A stretch of DNA of 64,000 nucleotides, taken from positions 124,001-188,000 of the forward strand of contig CAWDLZ010000017.1 of assembly GCA_963803265.1 (NCBI GenBank). The letters are read 5' to 3'. The stretch comes from CAIKMD01 sp963803265. Lineage in GTDB: Bacteria; Pseudomonadota; Alphaproteobacteria; ATCC43930; CGMCC-115725. The notes beneath the pieces were generated by a model. The model saw nothing but the letters and a program-made list of their open reading frames with translations, did not search any database and had not been told where the DNA came from. The position numbers and the translations under genes are program-made. Below, piece by piece: positions 29,685 through 38,972 of this stretch. Position 1 is the stretch's first letter, and each line of letters opens with the position of its first letter.

Positions 29685-30552
29685 ATGATCGTTTCCGCAA
29701 GCTACCGCACCGACATCCCGGCCTTCTACCCGGCCTGGTTCCTGGCCCGGCTCGATGCCGGCTTTTGCCGGGTCCGCAACCCTTATGGCGGCAAGGATTA
29801 CGAGGTTTCGCTCGGGCCGGGAGCGGTCACGGGGCTCGTCTTGTGGACTCGCAATCTGCGGCCCTTGGCGCCGGAGCTGCGCCGGGTCGCGGCGCGGGCG
29901 CCCTTTATCGTGCAGTTCACTGTCCTCGGTTATCCGCGAGTGCTTGACCGGGCGGTGATCGGGACGGAAGACGGGGTGGCGCAACTCCGGGCGCTGCGCC
30001 GCTCTTTCGGACCGCGCGCCGGAGTCTGGCGCTACGACCCGGTGGTTCTGACCTCGCTGACGCCGCCCGAATGGCATCTGGCCAATTTCGCCGCGCTTGC
30101 CCGGGCGCTCGAAGGCGCGGTCGACGAGGTGGTGGTTTCCTTCGTCGCGGGCTACCGCAAGACCCGGCGGAATCTCGACGCGGCTGCCGCGCGCGCGGGG
30201 CTGGTCTGGCGCGACCCGGGCGATGACGAAAAGCGCGATCTCGCCGGCAAGCTCGCCGCCCTCGCCGCCGAGCGACGGCATGACTCTCGGCCTCTGCGCC
30301 CAGCCCGATTACCTTGTCCCCACGGTCGCCGCCGCGCGCTGTATCGATTCCCGGCGCTTGTCCGATCTCGCTGGGTACGCGCTCGAGGCGCCCGAGAAGG
30401 GCAACCGGCCGGGCTGCCGTTGCGCCGAGTCGCGCGACATCGGCGCCTATGACAGCTGCGCCCATGGCTGCGTCTATTGCTATGCGGTGTCGAGCCGCCA
30501 GGCCGCGCGGTCGCGGCTCAAGGCCCACGATTCCGGCGGCGCGATGCTTTAA
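29685..30552 (+). CDS. DUF1848 protein with C-terminal radical-SAM-like Cys motif (one frame break)
   Basis: About 288 aa after correction. It starts SASYRTDIPAFYPAWFL, the hallmark of DUF1848, and continues RVRNPYGGKDYEVSL and LVLWTRN. The C-terminus carries the cysteine cluster GCRCAESRDIGAYDSC followed by HGCVYCYA, with the CxxxCxxC spacing of radical-SAM iron-sulfur sites, although at the C-terminal end rather than the start. One inserted A near 30277 breaks the frame; removal gives LAAERGMTLGLCAQPDYL. It is divergent from dnaK. The function of the family is not established; a spore-photoproduct-lyase-like repair role has been guessed for similar proteins. Confidence 0.8.
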
Positions 30553-30554
30553 GG

Positions 30555-31433
30555 TTACGCCAATCCCATCTGGCCGAGTACGCGCCGCGCCAACGCCGAT
30601 CCCGGCTCGATCATGGTGCGGATGCCCTCGAAATGATTGCAGCCTGCCAGCACGACTTCATCGGCCGCGGCTCCGCGCGCCGCAAGGGCGGCGGCGAAGC
30701 TGCGGCCCTGGCGCTGGAATTCGGGGCTTTCCTTGTCGCCATAGGCAACCAGGATCGGGCATCGTATCCGGTCGATATGCCGGATCGCGCTGAGCGCGTC
30801 TTCCTCGTCCGCCGATAATTTCACATAGGCGCTCCGCGCCGAAAGCATCACTGGCCTCAGCTCGTACATGCCGGAAACGCAAGTACCTCCCTTGAGGACG
30901 GTATCGCTCGCGCCCATTCCCGCCCAATCGGTGGTCAAGAGCACGCTCGTCAGATGCCCACCCGAGGAATGTCCGATGACATAAAGCCGCTCGGGGTCGC
31001 CGCCGAAATCGCCCGCGTTCCGCGCCAGCCAGATCACGGCGCGCCGCAGCTGCGACACCATATCGGGCAGCCGAATCGCCACCTTGGGCGGATCGAGCGT
31101 CGCGAACCGTACGGCGACGAAATGCGCGCCCGCATTCACCACCGTGTCGGCGAAATAAATAAAGGACTTGTCGGGCTGCGGCCGCCAGCGCCCGCCATGC
31201 ACGAACAGCAACACCGGGGCGTTGGGCTTCGTGGTCGGCAGAATCTCCAAGGTCTCGTCCGGGCTCGCGCCATAGCTCGCCTCGAAATGCTTCATGCGCA
31301 AGCGCAGCTCGGCGCAGCGCGCGTGGTTGAGATCGCGCAGCGCCGCGAAATTCGGCGCCCAGAGTGTCTGCTCGAAGGCGTCGTCGAGCTCCCGCTGGGT
31401 GTAATCGAGATAGACCTTGGTTTCAGCGGGCAT
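30555..31433 (-). CDS. Alpha/beta hydrolase, arylformamidase/esterase-like
   Basis: Cytoplasmic hydrolase of 292 aa. The oxyanion-hole motif HGGRW lies at about 79-83, the nucleophile elbow is GHSSGGH (about 153-159), and the catalytic acid and histidine are probably in VAYGDKESPEF and GCNHFEG. The pattern resembles kynurenine formamidase-type and carboxylesterase proteins. It is convergent with the DUF1848 gene (2-bp gap), and its start overlaps the grpE stop by 11 bp, so it rides on the heat-shock transcript. No tryptophan catabolism genes are near, so the substrate remains open. Confidence 0.82.
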   Translation of the reverse strand: MPAETKVYLDYTQRELDDAFEQTLWAPNFAALRDLNHARCAELRLRMKHFEASYGASPDETLEILPTTKPNAPVLLFVHGGRWRPQPDKSFIYFADTVVNAGAHFVAVRFATLDPPKVAIRLPDMVSQLRRAVIWLARNAGDFGGDPERLYVIGHSSGGHLTSVLLTTDWAGMGASDTVLKGGTCVSGMYELRPVMLSARSAYVKLSADEEDALSAIRHIDRIRCPILVAYGDKESPEFQRQGRSFAAALAARGAAADEVVLAGCNHFEGIRTMIEPGSALARRVLGQMGLA

Positions 31434-32013
31434 CGTCTTTTGACGAGTCGCTGTTCGACGCCGCGCTCTTGGCGACGCCGACGAGCGCGGGCCGCAGCAG
31501 CCGATCGTGCATCCGATAGCCCGGCTGCATCACTTGCACGACGCTGCCGGGGGGATAGCCGGTGCTCTCGAGCTCGAACATCGCCTGATGCAGGTTGAAA
31601 TCGAAGCGCTCGCCGAGTTCCGGCTCGATCCGGCGGATGCCGTGGCGCTCCAACGCGGCCAACAGAGCGCGTTCCGTCGCCGCCACGCCTTCTATGAGTC
31701 CGCTCACGCGCTCGTCCTGCGCCGCGTCGCCGGGGACGCTCGCCAGCGCGCGATGCAGATTGTCGGCGACGTCGAGCATGTCCTTGGCGAAAGCCGCGGC
31801 GGCATAGCGCTGGGCGTCGTCGCGCTCGCGCCCTGCGCGGCGGCGCTGATTCTCGGTCTCGGCCAGCGCCCGCAACAGCTTGTCCCGGGTCTCGGCCAGC
31901 TCGGCCTCGGTCTTGGCCAGGCGCTCATCGAGGGTCGGGCCGGCGATTTCGCCCTCGGCGCGAGCCCCCTCGGGCGCCGCGTCGTCGTTGGTTTCTTGGT
32001 TCATCTCGCTCAT
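31423..32013 (-). CDS. grpE: Nucleotide exchange factor GrpE
   Basis: GrpE, 196 aa, releases ADP from DnaK. An acidic N-terminal tail (1-28) is followed by a long coiled coil (about 30-95, ERLAKTEAELAETRDKLLRALAETENQRRR split over heptads). The beta-sheet head ends in the family signature with VVQVMQPGYRMHDRLLRPALVGVAK. It sits 5 bp after the hrcA stop. The start MSEMNQET is the first ATG; MNQET three codons later is an alternative. Confidence 0.96.
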   Translation of the reverse strand: MSEMNQETNDDAAPEGARAEGEIAGPTLDERLAKTEAELAETRDKLLRALAETENQRRRAGRERDDAQRYAAAAFAKDMLDVADNLHRALASVPGDAAQDERVSGLIEGVAATERALLAALERHGIRRIEPELGERFDFNLHQAMFELESTGYPPGSVVQVMQPGYRMHDRLLRPALVGVAKSAASNSDSSKDDAR

Positions 32014-32018
32014 TGCTT

Positions 32019-33078
32019 TCAGCTTAATATCCGTCCAATTACCTTGGCCGTGTAATCGACGAGTGGAATGATGTGGGCATAATTGATGCGCGTCGGGCCG
32101 ATGACGCCGATCGCGCCGACGATGTGCTCGGACCCGGCGCGATAGGGCGCGACCACGACCGAGCAGCCGGCGATGCCGAACAGCGGATTGTCCGAGCCGA
32201 TATAAATCTGCACGCCCTCGCCCTCGCGTGTCGCCTCGAGCAGGCGAATCATCGCCTCTTTGGTCTCGAGCATGTCGAACAGGATGCGCAAGCGCTCGAG
32301 ATCGGCGAGCGCCGTCACGTCCTCCAGCAAATTTGCCTGCCCGCGCACGATGAGCGCGCTGCGCTCGGCACCGCCGGCCCAGGAGGCCAGTCCGGTCGCG
32401 ACCAGCTTTGCCGTGAGCTCGTCGAGCTGGGCTCGGCGCGATTCGATCTCGGCGAGAACCGCTTCATGCGCTTCCTCGATGGTCCGGCCGACCAGTTGGC
32501 TGTTCAGATAGTTGGACGCCGCCTGCAGCGTCGAGGGCGGCGTGCCTAACGGCACCTCGATCAGCCGATTCTCCACGACCGCGTCCTCCGTCACCAGCAC
32601 GACGAGGGCACGGCCCGGCGAAAGCGGCACGAACTCGATATGCTTCAAGGGGCGCTCGTTCTTCGGCGCGATGATCAGGCTGGCGCAGCGCGACAGGCCC
32701 GACAAGGCCGAGGTCGCCTCCTCGAGCGCCTGGGGAAAGCTCTTGCCGGCGGCGGCGCAGCGGCCCTCGATGCTTTGACGCTCCGCCTCGCTCACCCCTC
32801 CCAGCTCTAATAGGCCGCTGACGAAGAGCCGCAAGCCCGCCTCGGTCGGGAGCCGCCCGGCCGAGGTATGCGGCGCGAACAGCAATCCAGCCTCCTCCAA
32901 ATCGGCCATGACGTTGCGGATCGAAGCCGGCGAAAGCTCGAGCCGGCCACGCCGGGCCAGCGTGCGCGAGCCCACCGGCTCGCCGGTTTCGAGATAGGCG
33001 TCGACGATCAGCCGGAAAATCTCGCGGCTGCGCTCGTTGAGCTCCGCCGATCGTCTGCTTGGGAACGGGAAAGGGCAT
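32019..33078 (-). CDS. hrcA: Heat-shock repressor HrcA (one frame break near the start)
   Basis: Repressor of class I heat-shock genes. The continuous frame begins only at VGSRTLARRGRLELSP, lacking the first helix. Upstream in another frame lie the missing residues ELNERSREIFRLIVDAYLET. Removing one A near 33060 (doubled in CCCAAGC) joins them to the ATG at 33078, starting MPFPVPSRRSAELNER and giving 352 aa, a normal length. The winged helix is around 35-70 (SPASIRNVMADLEEAGLL); the C-terminal ligand-binding domain includes IGPTRINYAHIIPLVDY. No CIRCE operator was seen in this window, so its target genes (probably groESL) are elsewhere. Confidence 0.9.
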
Positions 33079-33187
33079 GCGACGCTATATAGTGCATGGC
33101 CGAGGCAAAGGGTAGGAACGGCACGCGCTCTTTACCCTGGGCGAGGACCGCGCATTAGGTTGCGCCAATCACCGCAAGGACAATTTC

Positions 33188-33910
33188 ATGCCGCGCCCTT
33201 CCGGCCGCGCACCCGACGAGATGCGGGCCGTCACCCTCGAGCCGGGTTATGCCAAATACGCCGAAGGCTCGTGCCTCGTGCGCTTCGGCGACACCCATGT
33301 GCTGTGCACGGCGACGGTCGAGGAAAAGGTGCCGCCCTTCCTGCGCAACACAGGCCGCGGCTGGGTCACCGCGGAGTACGGCATGCTGCCGCGCTCGACC
33401 CATACCCGCACCGACCGCGAGGCGGCGCGCGGCAAGCAATCGGGCCGCACCCAGGAAATCCAGCGCCTGATCGGCCGCTGCCTGCGCGCCGTCACCGATC
33501 TCGCCGCGCTGGGCGAGCGCCAGATCCGCGTCGATTGCGACGTGCTGCAAGCCGATGGCGGCACGCGCACCGCCGCCATCACCGGCAGCTATGTCGCGCT
33601 CCATCAGGCGTTTCGGCGCCTCGTCGAGGCCAAGGCGATCGCAGCGTTGCCGCTGACCGACGCCGTCGCCGCGGTTTCGTGCGGCATCCACGAGGCCCGG
33701 CCGGTGCTCGATCTCGACTATGCCGAGGATTCGACCGCCGCGACCGACGCCAATTTCGTGCTCACCGGCAAGGGCGGCATCGTCGAGATCCAGGCCACCG
33801 CCGAGCGCGAGCCCTTTGCCGAAACGCAATTCGCCGAGCTGCTGGCGCTCGCGCGAAGCGGCGTCGCCCAGCTCATCGCCTTGCAGCGCCGGGCGCTCGG
33901 CCTGGGCTAG
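33188..33910 (+). CDS. rph: Ribonuclease PH
   Basis: Phosphorolytic 3'-5' exonuclease that trims tRNA ends, 240 aa. Typical motifs: PSGRAPDEMRAV at the start, RFGDTHVLCTATVEEKVPPF, GWVTAEYGMLPRSTHTR, and the phosphate-binding stretch GRTQEIQRLIGRCLRAV. It is divergent from hrcA with about 110 bp between them; rdgB follows after a stop directly adjacent to its ATG (TAGATG). The frame is intact throughout, in contrast to the next gene. Confidence 0.97.
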   Translation: MPRPSGRAPDEMRAVTLEPGYAKYAEGSCLVRFGDTHVLCTATVEEKVPPFLRNTGRGWVTAEYGMLPRSTHTRTDREAARGKQSGRTQEIQRLIGRCLRAVTDLAALGERQIRVDCDVLQADGGTRTAAITGSYVALHQAFRRLVEAKAIAALPLTDAVAAVSCGIHEARPVLDLDYAEDSTAATDANFVLTGKGGIVEIQATAEREPFAETQFAELLALARSGVAQLIALQRRALGLG

Positions 33911-34513
33911 ATGGCGCGGCGGCTCCTCGGCGGTACGCTCGTGATCGCGACCCATAATCCCGGCAAGCTTGCCGAGATGGCGGCGCTGCTCGCGCCCTAC
34001 GGCATCGCCGCTCGGAGCGCGGGCGAGCTGGGCCTGGCCGAGCCCGACGGAGACCGGCGCCAGCTTCGAGGAGAACGCGGCGCTGAAGGCGCGCGATGCG
34101 GCGCGGTCGAGCGGGTTGCCGGCCTTGGCGGACGATTCCGGTCTCGTCGTGCCCGCGCTCGGCGGCGCGCCCGGGATTTACTCCGCGCGCTGGGCCGGCG
34201 CCGACAAGGATTTCGCGCCGGCCATGGCGCCGCGTCGAGCAGCGAGCTTCGCGGCAAGAGCGACCGCAGTGCCTATTTCGTCGCGGTCCTGGCGCTGGCC
34301 TGGCCCGACGGGCACGTCGAAATCTTTCGCGGCGAGGCGCATGGCAGCGTGGTTTGGCCGCCACGCGGCGCGCTCGGCTTCGGCTATGACCCGATCTTTC
34401 TGCCGGAGGGCCAGACGCAAACCTTCGGCGAGCTCGAACCGGCGATCCGCCAGCGCGTGGGTCACCGCGCGGCCGCGTTCCGGCTGCTCGCCGCTGCCTG
34501 TCTCGGTGCCTAG
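33911..34513 (+). CDS. rdgB: dITP/XTP pyrophosphatase RdgB (3 frame breaks)
   Basis: House-cleaning nucleotide pyrophosphatase that removes dITP and XTP. The start is immediately after rph: MARRLLGGTLVIATHNPGKL, with the family's THNPGKL motif. Single-base insertions near 34052, 34227 and 34242 must be removed; the product is then 199 aa. Read through, it shows TGASFEENAALKAR, LADDSGLVVPALGG, PGIYSARWAG and FGYDPIFLPEG, all the substrate and metal-binding motifs of the family. hemW follows after 2 bp. Either a false set of breaks or a very recent loss. Confidence 0.9.
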   Translation: MARRLLGGTLVIATHNPGKLAEMAALLAPYGIAARSAGELGLAEPDGDRRQLRGERGAEGARCGAVERVAGLGGRFRSRRARARRRARDLLRALGRRRQGFRAGHGAASSSELRGKSDRSAYFVAVLALAWPDGHVEIFRGEAHGSVVWPPRGALGFGYDPIFLPEGQTQTFGELEPAIRQRVGHRAAAFRLLAAACLGA

Positions 34514-34515
34514 CG

Positions 34516-35667
34516 ATGACCGAGCCCAGCCTTGCCGTCTATATCCATTGGCCGTTCTGCAAGTCGAAATGCCCCTATTGCGATTTCAACTCGCATGTCC
34601 GAGAGCGCATCGACGAGGCGCGCTGGCGCAACGCGCTGCTCGCCGAGCTCGATCACGCCGCGCAGATGCTGCCGGGCCGGCGCGTCGGCTCGGTGTTCTT
34701 CGGCGGCGGCACGCCCTCGCTGATGGCGCCGGCGACGGCGGCGGCTTTGTTGGAGCGCGTCGGCGCGCATTGGCGCTTCGACGAGGATGCAGAGATCACG
34801 CTCGAAGCCAATCCGACCTCGGTCGAGGCCGCGCGCTTTGCCGCGTTCCGCGATGCCGGCATCAACCGCGTCTCGCTCGGGGTGCAGGCGCTCGACGATG
34901 CTGCGCTGCGTTTTCTCGGACGCGGCCACGATGCGCGTGAGGCGCGCGCGGCGGTCGCGCTCGCTGCCAGGCATTTCCCGCGCTATTCCTTCGATCTCAT
35001 CTATGCGCGCCCCGGTCAGAGCGTCGCCGCCTGGCAGGACGAGCTCGACGAGGCGCTCGTCATGGCGGGCGATCACCTCTCGCTCTATCAACTGACGATC
35101 GAGCCCGGCACGGCTTTCGCCACGTCGTATGCGCGCGGCGATTTCGCGCTGCCCGACGACGAGAGCCAAGGCGCGCTCTACGAAGCCACCCAAAGCCGGC
35201 TCGCCGCGGCCGGGTTGCCGGCTTACGAAATATCCAATCACGCGCGCGCGGGCGGCGAATCCCGGCACAACCTCGCCTATTGGCGCTATGACGATTATGT
35301 CGGGATCGGCCCCGGCGCTCATGGCCGGCTGTCGCGGGATGGACAGAAATTCGCCGCCCGCAATTTTCGCGCGCCCGAGACCTGGCTCAACGCGGTCGAG
35401 ACCAAGGGCCATGGCGGCGAGGACGAGGTTGCGCTGGCGCTGGCGGAACGGCGCGACGAGATGCTGATGATGGGCTTGCGCCTCAGCGAGGGCGTCGCCG
35501 CTTCGCGCTTCCGGGCCGAGACCGGCGGCGATATCGCGACCGCGCTCGGCCCGCGCCTCGGGCGGCTGATCGAGGGCGGATTCCTTGTCCTCGATCAAGA
35601 CCGCCTGCGCGCCACCGCTTCGGGCCGCCAGCGTCTCAACGCCGTCCTCGCCGCGCTGCTGGCGTAA
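34516..35667 (+). CDS. hemW: HemW, heme chaperone (oxygen-independent coproporphyrinogen oxidase-like)
   Basis: Radical SAM protein of 383 aa. The 4Fe-4S motif is CKSKCPYC (about 16-23, CxxxCxxC), followed by the F of CDFNSH; the glycine-rich SAM motif is VFFGGGTPS. The C-terminal HemN domain carries YEISNHARAG and GIGPGAHGRL. HemW lacks the extra cysteine of true HemN (CxxxCxxCxC); here the residue after C23 is D, so heme delivery or storage is more likely than oxidase activity. It completes the rph-rdgB-hemW run common in alphaproteobacteria. Confidence 0.94.
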   Translation: MTEPSLAVYIHWPFCKSKCPYCDFNSHVRERIDEARWRNALLAELDHAAQMLPGRRVGSVFFGGGTPSLMAPATAAALLERVGAHWRFDEDAEITLEANPTSVEAARFAAFRDAGINRVSLGVQALDDAALRFLGRGHDAREARAAVALAARHFPRYSFDLIYARPGQSVAAWQDELDEALVMAGDHLSLYQLTIEPGTAFATSYARGDFALPDDESQGALYEATQSRLAAAGLPAYEISNHARAGGESRHNLAYWRYDDYVGIGPGAHGRLSRDGQKFAARNFRAPETWLNAVETKGHGGEDEVALALAERRDEMLMMGLRLSEGVAASRFRAETGGDIATALGPRLGRLIEGGFLVLDQDRLRATASGRQRLNAVLAALLA

Positions 35668-35670
35668 ATT

Positions 35671-36348
35671 TCAGTACCACATCTCCATCCGCAGCCCCTT
35701 GGCGTCGGCCGCCATGGCGCAATCGACCCGGCGCGCGCGGCCGGCGATTGCGTCCTCGGCCGCGAGCGCCAAGGCGCACGCATCGTAGAGATCGTCCGGT
35801 TTCGCTCCGGTTCCGCGCAATCGCTCGAGCCAGCACGCGACCTCGGTGAAACCGTGACGCTCCAACAACCCGCGCCGCGCGCGCAAGCCGTGGGGCTTCT
35901 TTTTCGAATCAAGCGGCGTCCCGCCGTTGAGGCGCTGGAACACCAGCTCGGGATGGCTCTCGCGCACTCGTTCCTGTCGTGCCGGCGACATCGCCCCGTC
36001 GATTTCCGCGACCTTCGACAAGATGCAAAAGGCTTGGATAGCCAACCCTTTGCCATCGGACTTCGCCCATGCCTTCGCCGCATCGTAATCCTTGAAGCGT
36101 AGCAAGGGTCGGCGCAGCCCGATGAACACGCGCGGCCAAGCGGCGCCGAGTTGCTTGCGCGCGGCAACGTCGCACTCGCGATCGCCGCTATCGGGAAGAC
36201 CGATCGGAATGTCGATGAAGACCATCGCATCGTCGAGCCGCGGCAATTGCTCGACGTGCCGCACGACGGTGAAGCCGCGCATGCGGCCGGCATCGATCCA
36301 GGCCGCGATCCATCCGGCGCGGCAGCCGTCGATGCCGAGCGCGAGCAT
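35671..36348 (-). CDS. DUF429 protein, predicted RNase H-like nuclease
   Basis: Protein of 225 aa with the DUF429 markers GIDGCRAGW at 5-13 and FIDIPIGLP at about 44-52, whose aspartates would form the metal site of an RNase H-like fold, then the conserved R-x-CD-x-x-AR block (RECDVAARKQLG) and a late ESHPELVFQRLNG. It is convergent with hemW (3-bp gap) and separated from the LpoA-like gene by only a stop/start junction on the same strand. Function is not established for the family. Confidence 0.82.
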   Translation of the reverse strand: MLALGIDGCRAGWIAAWIDAGRMRGFTVVRHVEQLPRLDDAMVFIDIPIGLPDSGDRECDVAARKQLGAAWPRVFIGLRRPLLRFKDYDAAKAWAKSDGKGLAIQAFCILSKVAEIDGAMSPARQERVRESHPELVFQRLNGGTPLDSKKKPHGLRARRGLLERHGFTEVACWLERLRGTGAKPDDLYDACALALAAEDAIAGRARRVDCAMAADAKGLRMEMWY

Positions 36349-37641
36349 CTAGAAGCCGAGATTCTCGAAGCTCTGCGGCGCCGGGTCGATCACCGTGCTG
36401 GCCCCGCGATGCACCTCGAACACGGCCAGCCCGCGCTGGACAAGGCCGTCGGCGCGCAGGCGGAAGATGCCATCCACACCGGCAAAACCGTTCGGACTGG
36501 TGAGCGTCGCGTCAGAGAAATCGGCGCCCTGCGGCGCCCGCGCCAGCACCGCGGCCACGGCGGTCGCGTCATAGCCCAAGGTCGCGAGCCGCGGCGGCGC
36601 GGTCCCGTAGAAGTCCCGGTAGCGCTTTTCGAAGTCGGCGCGGGCCTCCGGCGGAGACGCGGCATACCATCCGCCATCGAGCGCTGGCTCGGTGCCGAGG
36701 TTCGGGTCGTCCCAGAGCCCCGTGCCCAGGAACTTCACCTGATCCGGGTCGATCTTGAAATACGGCAGTTGCGGCGCCAGGGCCTTGAGCTGCGCGCCGC
36801 CTTCGGGAATGAACAGCGCGTCGTAGTCGGTTCCCGCGGCGGCAAAGCGTCGTACCGAATCGGCCATGTCGGCGATGGCCTGATCGTAATAGTCGACCTG
36901 CGCCAGCGTCGCGCCCTGGGCGGCGACAGCCGCGCGCACCGCGTCGACCACGACCTCGCCATAGGCGGTGCGCGGCGCCAGCACGGCGAAACGGTCATGG
37001 CCATGGGCATGGGCATAGGCGGTCACGCGCTCGACCTCTTGGCTCGGCAGGAAGCCCATCAGATAGACACCTCCGCCCGCGAGCTGGGTCGCCGTCGAAA
37101 AGGCCAGCACCGGGACATTCGCGGCTTGCGCGATCGGCTTTACCGCCTGGACCTCGGCGCCGAGCAATGGGCCGAGGATGAACTTGGCGCCGTCCGCGAT
37201 CGCGTCCGACGCCGCGCCCGCCGCGCCGGTCGGCGTTCCCTGGGTGTCGCGCGTAAGCAGGGTAAGACGATTGTCGGCAAGATCGTAGAGCGCCATCTGC
37301 GCCGCATTGAGCATGGCCTGGCCCAGCGCGGCGCTCGCCCCGCTGAGCGGCAGCAGCAAGGCCACCGTCACCGTGCCCGGGGCGGAGGTAGCCGGCGGCG
37401 GCACGAACGGCGTCGGCGGCACCGCAGTTTCCTCAGGCGTCGGGGGCGAAAACGGCCGCGCCGGCGCCTCGGAGAGCGGCGCGGGCGGCAGCGGAACCGG
37501 CGTCGCGACTTGCGGGCGCGGCTGCAGGCCCGGTATTTTGAAATTCTGGGTGGTCGCGCAAGAGGCCAGTGCCAGGGCGGAGGCGAGGAGACATGCCGCA
37601 ACGGCAAGGCGCGCGAACGGCCGGCGGAGACAAGACGACAC
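36349..37641 (-). CDS. LpoA-like penicillin-binding protein activator (lipoprotein)
   Basis: Lipoprotein of 430 aa: signal peptide with lipobox LALASC (Cys about 27), a Pro-rich linker (about 40-80, PLPPAPLSEAPARP), then a periplasmic-binding-protein type domain starting TVTVALLLPLSGASAALGQA. In gammaproteobacteria LpoA sits beside rsmI-yraN-dolP and activates PBP1A; the same neighbours are here (rsmI divergent, then yraN, a DolP-like gene and gshB), which supports the assignment. The N-terminal TPR domain of E. coli LpoA is missing, as usual in alphaproteobacteria. Its coding start overlaps the rsmI start region on the other strand. Confidence 0.82.
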   Translation of the reverse strand: MSSCLRRPFARLAVAACLLASALALASCATTQNFKIPGLQPRPQVATPVPLPPAPLSEAPARPFSPPTPEETAVPPTPFVPPPATSAPGTVTVALLLPLSGASAALGQAMLNAAQMALYDLADNRLTLLTRDTQGTPTGAAGAASDAIADGAKFILGPLLGAEVQAVKPIAQAANVPVLAFSTATQLAGGGVYLMGFLPSQEVERVTAYAHAHGHDRFAVLAPRTAYGEVVVDAVRAAVAAQGATLAQVDYYDQAIADMADSVRRFAAAGTDYDALFIPEGGAQLKALAPQLPYFKIDPDQVKFLGTGLWDDPNLGTEPALDGGWYAASPPEARADFEKRYRDFYGTAPPRLATLGYDATAVAAVLARAPQGADFSDATLTSPNGFAGVDGIFRLRADGLVQRGLAVFEVHRGASTVIDPAPQSFENLGF

Positions 37642-38546
37642 GCGCGATCTCCCAGCGGAGCGAGGGGGGTGCGGTCGAGCCTATCGAGCGTCGGTCGGGA
37701 AGTAAACCGGTCGGCGGCGGCCTTTATCTGGTGGCGACCCCGATCGGCAATCTGCGCGATGTCAGCTTGCGCGCGCTCGATCTCCTCGGCGCGGCGGATC
37801 TCGTCGCCTGCGAGGATACGCGGGTGACGGCCAAGCTGATGGCGCGCTATGCGCTGACCGCGCCGCGAATTGCCTATCACGAGCACAATGCCGAGCGGAT
37901 GCGGCCCTATTTGATCGAGCGGCTCAAGGCCGGCGCGGTCGTCGCGCTGGTGTCGGACGCCGGGACGCCGCTCATCTCCGATCCCGGCTACAAGCTGGTG
38001 CGCGCCGCCTTGGCCGAAGGCGTGCCCGTCACCGCGCTCCCTGGCGCGTCATCGGCGTTGGCGGCGCTCGTGCTGTCGGGCTTGCCCTCCGATCGCTTCC
38101 TCTTCGCCGGCTTCCTTCCGCCAAAATCCGTGGCGCGCCGGCGCGAATTGAGCGAACTCGGCGCCGTGCCCGCGACCCTCGTGGTGTTCGAGACCGCGCC
38201 GCGTCTTGCCGCCGCGCTCGCCGACATGGCGGAAATCCTCGGCGACCGCAGAGCGGCGGTCGCGCGCGAGTTGACCAAGCTCTACGAGGAAGTGCGGCGC
38301 GGAGGTCTGGCGGAACTCGCGGCGCATTACCGTGCATCGGGTCCGCCCAAGGGCGAGCTCGTCATCGTCGTAGAACAGGCCGCGGCCGCGCAACCCGAAG
38401 CGACCGACGATAGGCTCGATGCCGCGCTCGGCGCGGCGCTCGCCACCATGAGCATCAAGGATGCGAGCGCGGTGGTGGCGGCCGCGACCGGCCGGCCGCG
38501 GCGCCTCGTTTATCGGCGGGCGCTCGCTCTTGCGGGGCGCGCATGA
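37593..38546 (+). CDS. rsmI: 16S rRNA 2'-O-ribose C1402 methyltransferase RsmI
   Basis: Methylates 16S rRNA at C1402; 317 aa from the ATG at 37593, which has GAGGAG 3-8 bp upstream; a GTG at 37569 is an alternative. The tetrapyrrole-methylase fold starts GGLYLVATPIGNLRD, with LVACEDTRVTAKL, ALVSDAGTPLISDPG and TALPGASSALAAL, all classic. Both possible starts lie inside the first codons of the divergent LpoA-like gene, so the two coding regions overlap head to head by about 49 bp. The C-terminal helical domain is complete. yraN overlaps its stop by 4 bp. Confidence 0.94.
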   Translation: MPQRQGARTAGGDKTTRAISQRSEGGAVEPIERRSGSKPVGGGLYLVATPIGNLRDVSLRALDLLGAADLVACEDTRVTAKLMARYALTAPRIAYHEHNAERMRPYLIERLKAGAVVALVSDAGTPLISDPGYKLVRAALAEGVPVTALPGASSALAALVLSGLPSDRFLFAGFLPPKSVARRRELSELGAVPATLVVFETAPRLAAALADMAEILGDRRAAVARELTKLYEEVRRGGLAELAAHYRASGPPKGELVIVVEQAAAAQPEATDDRLDAALGAALATMSIKDASAVVAAATGRPRRLVYRRALALAGRA

Positions 38547-38944
38547 GCAAGGTGGGGCGGCGCGCCGCCGGTGGAGCAGGCGGCGCTAAAGCCAAGCGCG
38601 CCGCCGAGCGGTATGGCGTGCGCGCCGAGATACTGTGCTTGTGGCAGTTGCGCCTCAAAGGCTATCGCATCCTGGCGCGGCGCTACCGCACCCCCGTTGG
38701 CGAGGTCGATCTCATCGCGCGTCGCGGCGGCGTCATAGCCGCGATCGAGGTCAAGGCGCGGGGAAATCTTGCAGCGGCCGGCGAGGCGGTGACTGCGCGC
38801 CAGCGTGGACGCATCGCTCGCGCGCTCGCGCATTTCCTCGCGCATCGACCCGATCTCGCGGCGCTCGCCCCGCGCTTCGACGTCATGCTGGTCGCGCCAC
38901 GCGGCCTCGCGCGTCATCTCGTCGATGCGTGGCGCGAGGAATGA
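38543..38944 (+). CDS. yraN: YraN family (UPF0102) endonuclease-like protein
   Basis: Protein of 133 aa of the UPF0102 family, which has a restriction-endonuclease-like fold. The metal-site pattern is EVDLIARRGGVIAAIEVKAR (about 54-73: E...D...EVK). An Arg/Lys-rich N-terminal 20 residues precede AERYGVRAE. Start overlaps rsmI by 4 bp, the usual arrangement. It is linked to Holliday-junction or DNA-uptake processing in some bacteria, but that is not proven here. Confidence 0.9.
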   Translation: MSKVGRRAAGGAGGAKAKRAAERYGVRAEILCLWQLRLKGYRILARRYRTPVGEVDLIARRGGVIAAIEVKARGNLAAAGEAVTARQRGRIARALAHFLAHRPDLAALAPRFDVMLVAPRGLARHLVDAWREE

Positions 38945-38972
38945 GGAATACCGCCGATTGTCAAAGCAACGT

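Noticed and set aside
36151..37827. 558-codon plus-strand frame over the LpoA-like gene
   Set aside because: Antisense shadow; ends inside rsmI and has no family features.
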